The translations under genes and the position numbers were made by a program. From Hormiphora californensis (Eukaryota; Ctenophora; Tentaculata; Cydippida; Pleurobrachiidae): DNA of 64,000 nucleotides. Below, one piece after another: positions 58,177-64,000 of the stretch. Numbering within the stretch: position 1 is the first letter of the stretch; every line of letters begins with the position of its first letter. The DNA lies in the NCBI GenBank assembly GCA_020137815.1, contig CM035353.1:3344471-3408470 (forward strand), read 5' to 3'. The notes under the pieces were generated by a model that made no database searches, was not told where the DNA came from, and saw nothing but the letters and a program-made list of their open reading frames with translations.

Positions 58177-58348
58177 CAGTCGGACCCCGATTTAGTGGCA
58201 CCAACGGGGGAAAAAATCCTGCCACTAAATCGGGGTGCCACTAAATCGGGTTCAAATAATGTTAATTTCTTATATAGCGGGGGAAAAAAATCCTGCCACT
58301 AAATCGGGGTGCCACTAAATCGGGGGCCACTAAATCGGGGTCCGACTG
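58177..58348. mobile_element. 172-bp pogo-like MITE beside a splice donor
   Basis: CAGTCGGACCCCGATTTAGT ... GGTCCGACTG between TA dinucleotides (58175-58176, 58349-58350). Its right end is 7 bases from the donor of the coiled-coil exon ending at 58356. Confidence 0.9.
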
Positions 58349-58355
58349 TATATAC

Positions 58356-60734
58356 CTGATGTTCTCGGAGAAGGGCCTTGCTTTGGCTTTGAAGTTCTAG
58401 TTTGTGCTCCGTCAAAGCCTGACTCTTCCGAATGAGTGTTAGTAGCTCCTGAAAGATATTGATAAGAAGAGTATTAGTACTTAGTAGCTCCTGAAAGACA
58501 TTGATAAGAAAAGCGTTATTGTAGCTCCTGAAAGACATTGATAAGAATTACGAAGACAACACTTTTAAAACTTAATTTTAGGTACGCTAAACTTACCAAG
58601 TTTAAAACTTAGATAAGTTATTTTAGGGTGCCTTGTATTTCGGTAATATAAGGTATATTTCATTTCTGAAATTCGACCACTTCAAAGATAAAGAATTACC
58701 TTTCGCAAGTGTTTATTTTCCTCGCTTATCTTCTGCGTGTGCTCCACCAGGCAAAGGACCGCCTCATCATTTGCCTTCTGTTTCATCTGGAAAACACTTA
58801 ACTTTGCTAAATAATCACACACCTCCACACACACAAACATACACCGCGCCGCCATGGTATTTTAATACCATCACGAGTACCCCACGAGTACTTTTGGTAA
58901 ACATACTTTCTTGGTACTTTCTGTTCTCTATAACAATTTACCGGTGCTATCTTTACCATGTCAACTGATGGGTGATATAATTTACCTGTTTGATTTTCAT
59001 TTCTGCTTCCTCCTCGTGGCATACTTTTTCTTTTAAAAAGTTGCTTTTCATTTGTTGGAGTGTTTCCGCGTGTTCGATCTTCAATCGCTCTACTTCAGCC
59101 TCGAGATGTTCTATCTCTCCCTCCTATTGAAATAGTACAATTAGGTATAGCACGTGCCGTTAGAAATTTCATCAAAGCTGCAACGGTGGAATATTTATCG
59201 AGAATGTTACTTTGGGGAAATGAGCCATTTAAATTCCTTTGGGGCAATGCCACGGCTCCAAAAGCTGACGTGTTTTTATTACCACTTCTTTAAAAACTTT
59301 TATGATATCATTTCGTATACCACAACGTGGTATAATTACCAGCGTATAAAAAGTTAGGAAATTATTGTATACGTCAATTAGATACGTGATAATTTCGATT
59401 TTCTATTTCTGACGATCCAATCATCCATTCCTTCGTCAATGCCGATGATTAGTATCGGTAACAAAACTAACATACGTGTATGGCATCCAATTTCGATTGA
59501 ACCAGTGATTCTATATCAATGTTTCCCCAATTAAGTTTCAGCAGAAAGTTCTACCGAATGCTTTCAGTGCAGTAGACACGCTTCATTAACACATTTCGCC
59601 ACCATGAAGTACTTCCACCATCAATGCAGTTGCCATGTGTATGAAGACTGTACAAATAGTAAACCATTTTTTTGGCGTTATAGACCGGGGCAAATTTTTT
59701 TCACTGGATCGGTTCTAACCCCAATTTTAAAATAAGATGTATGTACAATGAAAAAAATTAAAATCATGTTTTTATTTTATCTTTCTAATGGTCTAGGGAC
59801 CTTGATTTACCTGAACTTAAAATTTGGGTCGGCCATTTTTCATGAAATTTTCACCGAGGCAATTCGAATCACACCGTACCAGTAGTGCTTTATTTCGTCA
59901 CGTGCGAATCACGTCCTAAGAGACCAACTTACAGAGAGACATTGATCCAGAGTGCTCCCGTAATTTTTATTCTCACAACTATACTATCACCGCTTTGACA
60001 TTCCAACCCGCTAACCATGACCAACATGACAGTAGCTACCGAGATAGTTACCGAGATAATTCTATCCCCCCCCCCCCCGTAAATATTAGCTCTCTCAAGG
60101 GGTTATATCGTAAAGGGTTAACCAAATTGCCCTGGTCCACTAACCAAATTGCCCCGGTGTACTATACCAAATTGCCCCGGTTCGAATCGCCCCGATGGTT
60201 CGTATTGCCCCGGTGGCCTTAATTACCAGAATTTAGAATAAAAACATGCGAAAATTTTAGTAATATTATTAGCTGTCAGCTAGTTTTCTCAAATCTGAAA
60301 TTGGCCAACTTAAACCGGATCTAGAGCCGTTGAAGTCATAACGGGTAGGCTCGAACAAGCAGTTTTCTTCTGGAGATAGGATGACGTCATTATGATAGCT
60401 TAATGACAGACGGGCAGCACATGTTTCAAATTGCCCCGGTGGTTCGAATTGCACCGGTTTACCCTATATGAAAGCATTGTCTTGTGCAGACAATTATAAT
60501 AGTCAATACTTTCATAAATGAAAAACACAACGGAAAGATCATGGAAGCACGCGGGAAAGAAGGGGTGGGGGGGGGGACGGCCAATAATTTATACAGCATA
60601 AATCATTGGAATGAAACAATTACCTGCTCAAGGCGAATGAGTCTGTATTCAGCGAGGTCCTGAAGGTCTCGTGTTGCTTGGGCATACTCCGCCTCCTTTG
60701 TGTCCAACATGTTGCTTAACTCGTTTTTACGTTT
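58356..60734 (-). CDS. Coiled-coil protein, DUF4515-like (CCDC166/BBOF1 group), four exons
   Basis: Exons 60734-60624, 59123-58986, 58786-58700 and 58448-58356 have lengths 111, 138, 87 and 93, all phase 0 with consensus borders. They encode 143 residues of uninterrupted helix: AEYAQATRDLQDLAEYRLIR, HLEAEVERLKIEHAETLQQM, LVEHTQKISEENKHLRK, ELLTLIRKSQALTEHKLELQ. The EHTQ..EENxxLRKELLxLIR run resembles the end of the DUF4515 domain of CCDC166, CCDC121 and BBOF1, proteins tied to cilia and basal bodies; this is recalled, not searched. The start and end of the gene are missing. After the last exon the frame would run into a MITE, and the acceptor of that exon is triplicated. Confidence 0.6.
58440..58545 (-). 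repeat. Triplicated 3' splice site
   Basis: On minus, ttcttatcaat(a/g)tctttcag followed by gagcta occurs three times at about 40-bp spacing. The middle acceptor would add 14 in-frame residues to the exon at 58448-58356; the first brings an early stop. Confidence 0.75.
59140..60600. mobile_element. Intron with an ACCGGGGCAA..TTGC(A/C)CCGGT element
   Basis: Between about 59683 and 60470 the ends read atagaccggggcaaattttt and gaattgcaccggtttaccct. Internal repeats of aaattgccccggt lie at 60120-60220 and 60428-60465. It is similar in style to the element at 54871-55730. No coding sequence. Confidence 0.5.
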
Positions 60735-60887
60735 CTATAGGGAGTAGGGTATTATGTGATATTATAGCGATTAATGATATATGTATTCTAGTTGTTGAAA
60801 CAGCTTGAGAGCAGTTAAATATTTTAAAATGGTGACTGAGTATCTTAAGTCAACCTTTATAATCTCTCCAACAAGAATACTGAGCTG

Positions 60888-63509
60888 ATGAATAAGTTCA
60901 TACTAACAGTGGTGAATGCTCTATCGCTCTACAAGGTAATAGGAGTTTTAGAGTTGAAATCATTAACTTATCGCAAATTGATGGAATATTTATCATTTTT
61001 TCGTAGTCTGCAGTTGGTACTGAAATTACCCGCATAAGCTCACGGAGGGGCAATAATAGCGATTGCCGACGCCCTACATGTCTACAAAATGGTCATTTTG
61101 AGAAAGCATCTTAATTATTTATATAGAGGTGACTTCATAACCAATTACTCTGCAGGTGGTATTCGGTGTCAAAGTCCTGAACTTCCCCGGTCCATCCGAT
61201 CTATCTACTGAGAACTACGTGATTTTAAAGGATGTAGAATTCCCGGAAACCCAGTCTGGTGTGAGCGTCTGTACTTGGATTAAAAAGTTCCTAGATTCGT
61301 CTTCTCCGCATGTCTTTTTCAGGTACAGTCGGACCCCGATTTAACGGCACCCTTGGGGAAAGGGTTTTGTCCGTTAAATCGGGGTGTCCGCTAAATCGGG
61401 GTCAAATACTGTCAATTTTCTATATCGGGGGAAGATTATGCTGCCGTTAAATCGGGGTGCCGCTAAATCGGGGTCCGACTGTAGTTATATGGTGGGACCC
61501 CTTATATTCTTATGGAGGCCATAGCAAGCTATATACGGCAAGGCAACACGGAGAGTTCGTTACTAAGTGAACAATGAGTAGCAATATCCACCACGCCAGT
61601 GTCTGACTTCCCATATCTTATGATCATAATTATTATTATAAATCTAGGTCTCTTTACCATTTTTTAATCCTAACGCAATTCACATTTGTTACCGCAAATC
61701 TAACATTTTCCCAGTTACGCTACAGCTCGGGATAACAATGAGATTGCCCTTCCGGATGATCTGGGATACGTTAATTCCAACTTTGGCTCCTCTCCAATCA
61801 AGACGTAGGTTACCTATTTAACTAATGAGTAATGCTTTAAATACATCTAGTATTTAGTGCAGTTTATAGGTGACCTCAGCTGAGAGATATCTTCTGAGCT
61901 ATTTCAGGAGATATCTCTATATAACCATTCAATTGAATGGTTACTGGTCATACCAACTTTTAATTTGGCAGTTATATGATTTGATGGCTGCAGGGAGCTT
62001 TTAATTTCTTTCTTTCTGCCGTACGCATTTTCAATAATATCTAGCCATTCGTCAGAGAGATATAAATATATATAATATTATATAACAGATACAATGATGA
62101 TCATGGTCACGCTGTCAAATGCGCTTATAATCAGTGATCTAATTTGTTTATTCCGAACAAGGGATAGAAGAGTGTCCTTGTTATGTTCTAACCCTCCCTT
62201 TACATTTGTAACACAGTCTAGCCAGGCAAGAGTTTCCAGGGAATGCAATACTGGTAAAAACCCGATTGAGGGCTTACTCGGCCCGGGATGCCCGGGGCAG
62301 GAAAGAAATTTGCCCGGTAAAGTCGGATTTTTTGAAGTTGTCACCCCCAAATGACCGTGCATGTGAAATTTATCAATTTTGGCACGCACACCACACGTTA
62401 ACATGTGATGTGACGCCCAAAAACATTCCGTGCACGAGAAGGGGGATGACAACTTCAAAAAATCCAACATTTAAACCAGGGTCCGACTGTATTATTAAAT
62501 GGATATTTTTTTCAGGTGGTACCACTACTGTTTTGTATTAGATTTTGAAGATCATTTCCTTTCGGTCATTATTGATGGCATTCAGGTAATACTATACATA
62601 CCACGTTCTCTTACTGTTTATTATTATAGAGACTTACGCTCCAGTTACAAAATTGAAATCGGACATCAGTTTCTCTGGACAGCACTGGTGAACCACCCTG
62701 CACGCGGCATTTTCACGTGATCGATGTGAATTGCATTGAAAGTAGCGCGTCAGCACTCCAAAGAGAAACTGACACCAGTTTTCACTGAAAAGTGATACCA
62801 GGTTTCCATTTTGTAACTGGTCCCTAACAGAAGTGTTGCCCCTAAAAGATACTGGAATATGAGATTGAGAGTGAAGCATATTTAGAGGAGAGAGGAACAC
62901 TTGTGTTGGGGCAGGATCAGGATTCTCCCGGCAATTCATTTGACCTTACTCAGGCTTTTGCTGGACAACTTTTCAACCTTAATGTTTTCAATGTGAGTAC
63001 AGAGAACTTGGTCGAACGAGCCAGGCCTAAAAAACACCAAAAGCAACAATCCACACCATATAAATCAGTCAAGATGTGTATTCATTACACATTATATGTC
63101 GTAACCTAAAATGTACCTCAATAACCTCAATAATAAATAAAGTCACCGCGTCACACCGCTCAAAGAGCTTGGTAGAGCGTCGGCTTAGTATCACCAACCA
63201 ACCAACCAACCTCAATAACCTCATGCAAATATATCCATAATTTGTACAGAGAGCGCTAAGTTTGGATAAGGTGAGGTCGATGGCCTCTTGGAGATGCGCT
63301 AGAGGACATGATAACGACGGTTCTATTGTATTGTCTTGGGGAGAAATCATTAACCAGGATACGCACGGAAAGGTCAGTTTTCATCTATCACCTTATGTTA
63401 TTATTAGAGTGATTCATAATGATTTTTAATTGCGATTTTTTGCTTCATGGTCATCGGGGCAATATAATTTTTATAGGACCTTGTTCCTGACACAATTTCG
63501 GTCTCCTAA
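60888..63509 (+). CDS. Short secreted pentraxin (CRP/SAP-like), complete
   Basis: Seven exons, 60888-60935, 61156-61322, 61715-61804, 62516-62585, 62849-62992, 63250-63372 and 63477-63509, join without a frame break to give 224 residues, the usual length of short pentraxins. Residues 1-20 (MNKFILTVVNALSLYKVVFG) can act as a signal peptide. The conserved disulfide pair is at Cys55 (GVSVCTWI) and Cys107 (WYHYCFVLDF). Calcium ligands line up as Asp78-Asn79 (ARDNNEI), Asp148-Gln149-Asp150 (LGQDQDSPG), Asp157 and Gln160 (FDLTQAF). The pentraxin tail ends SIVLSWGEII. Pentraxins are calcium-dependent pattern-recognition proteins that usually form pentamers. The first (signal) and last exons are the least certain. 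Intron 2 begins inside a MITE's target duplication. Confidence 0.85.
61326..61481. mobile_element. 156-bp pogo-like MITE at a pentraxin 5' splice site
   Basis: CAGTCGGACCCCGATTTAAC ... GGTCCGACTG with TA on both sides (61324-61325, 61482-61483). The left TA is intron position +2/+3 of pentraxin intron 2. Confidence 0.95.
62321..62473. mobile_element. MITE, AAAGTCGGATTTTTTGAAG family, short copy
   Basis: Left end AAAGTCGGATTTTTTGAAGT, right end gacaacttcaaaaaatccaa. It is 153 bp long and lies in pentraxin intron 3, beside a leftover GGTCCGACTG end (62480-62489). Confidence 0.75.
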
Positions 63510-63659
63510 CATCTTTGGTAAAGATCTGACGAACTTTTTTCCCAATGCTTCACCCAATTATCTAGTGTTTGACCATACTACCGTCTCATTTTCCAAAAAA
63601 TTGTCAAAAGGCAAGCAAAAATTTTGGGAAACGATCTATTTTGCTCATGAAGTAGTTCA

Positions 63660-63870
63660 TTCTAAAGTCGGATTTTTTGAAGTTGTCACCCCCCTTTTGT
63701 CGCGCGGCGTCGTATTTGCGCGTGACAGCCCCCACTTGCTCTCATTTTTCGGCAAGGGTTGATGTATATTACAGTTTGAGTCAAAGTGTAATATACACCA
63801 ACCCTTGATGATTGAGTCCCGTGTCGGAGAAAGTGTCACACTTTCTCCGACACGGGACTCAAGCACGGGG
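63660..63870. repeat. Half MITE and two strong hairpins
   Basis: 63665-63760 is the left half of the AAAGTCGG MITE family. It is followed by hairpins aagggttgatgtatattaca..tgtaatatacaccaaccctt (63755-63808) and GAGTCCCGTGTCGGAGAAAG..CTTTCTCCGACACGGGACTC (63813-63861). No gene is seen from 63510 to the end. Confidence 0.7.
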
Positions 63871-64000
63871 GTGTAGGTACTAGGTAGCCTCCAGAAGGTG
63901 GGGTGTGACTGTAATTTCTTTTTGTGTGCCTGAAAGTGCAAGAATCGATTAATCACCCTCCGCTAGCTTGATTAGTGCTTTGTCAACAAGCTATAGGGAG

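Noticed and set aside
63130-63215. Possible fifth TTGGT mini-element or tRNA gene (gtcaccgcgtcacacc ... tatcaccaa)
   Set aside because: One end resembles the family but no 9-bp duplication could be found and no tRNA fold closes.

Overview
The window looks like eukaryotic nuclear DNA from an early-branching animal; a demosponge is my best guess, held with modest confidence. The genes have spliceosomal introns with GT..AG borders, and their products are animal-type: a short pentraxin, a fucolectin/F5-8C-like lectin, a sushi (CCP) protein, ORC2 and a DUF4515-type coiled coil. Their extracellular modules sit on symmetric phase 1-1 exons. A module ending in a DTASDxYRAG-type motif is one I recall only from predicted sponge and cnidarian proteins. 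Most of the DNA is non-coding: minisatellites, foldback elements, MITEs and low-complexity runs.

Layout. 0.3-3.1 kb: exon-like blocks of an EGF/Ig-like protein with frame breaks. 3.1-13 kb: no convincing gene, but a 1.7-kb G-rich 15-bp minisatellite, homopolymer-rich low-quality-looking DNA and a ~210-bp degenerate satellite. 13.1-15.8 kb: a foldback element carrying a nested pogo-like insertion, then two plus-strand exons resembling the GC-Y-HGC-xxC region of protein-primed family B DNA polymerases (Polinton/virus type). 16-20 kb: a 1.17-kb direct duplication. 20-46 kb: a broken, repeatedly duplicated set of minus-strand coding-like modules. It includes an orphan YLRIETDxGxFVCFK module, gag-like blocks, a proline-rich block and a single-pass membrane segment with a repeated basic tail. 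Within it, a minus-strand host-like gene has two exons at 28.0 and 33.4 kb whose intron is filled by a 5.1-kb minisatellite of 21-bp units.

46.8-64 kb is the gene-rich end. A secreted lectin-like gene (+, 46.9-48.4 kb) converges on a secreted protein with three tandem orphan domains plus three sushi domains (-, 52.95-48.7 kb). After several foldbacks come two ORC2 exons (+, 57.6-58.05 kb), a coiled-coil gene (-, 60.7-58.4 kb) and a complete seven-exon pentraxin of 224 residues (+, 60.9-63.5 kb). The three secreted proteins would suit carbohydrate or pattern recognition outside the cell; that shared role is inferred.

The mobile-element record is unusually readable. Insertions can be verified inside the window by empty sites or paired hairpin arms: pogo-like (TA duplication), Harbinger-like (TTA), and two kinds with exact 9-bp duplications, including 50-80 bp mini-elements with TTGGT..ACCAA ends. 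In three genes a MITE lies within seven bases of a 5' splice site and its target duplication forms or adjoins the donor.
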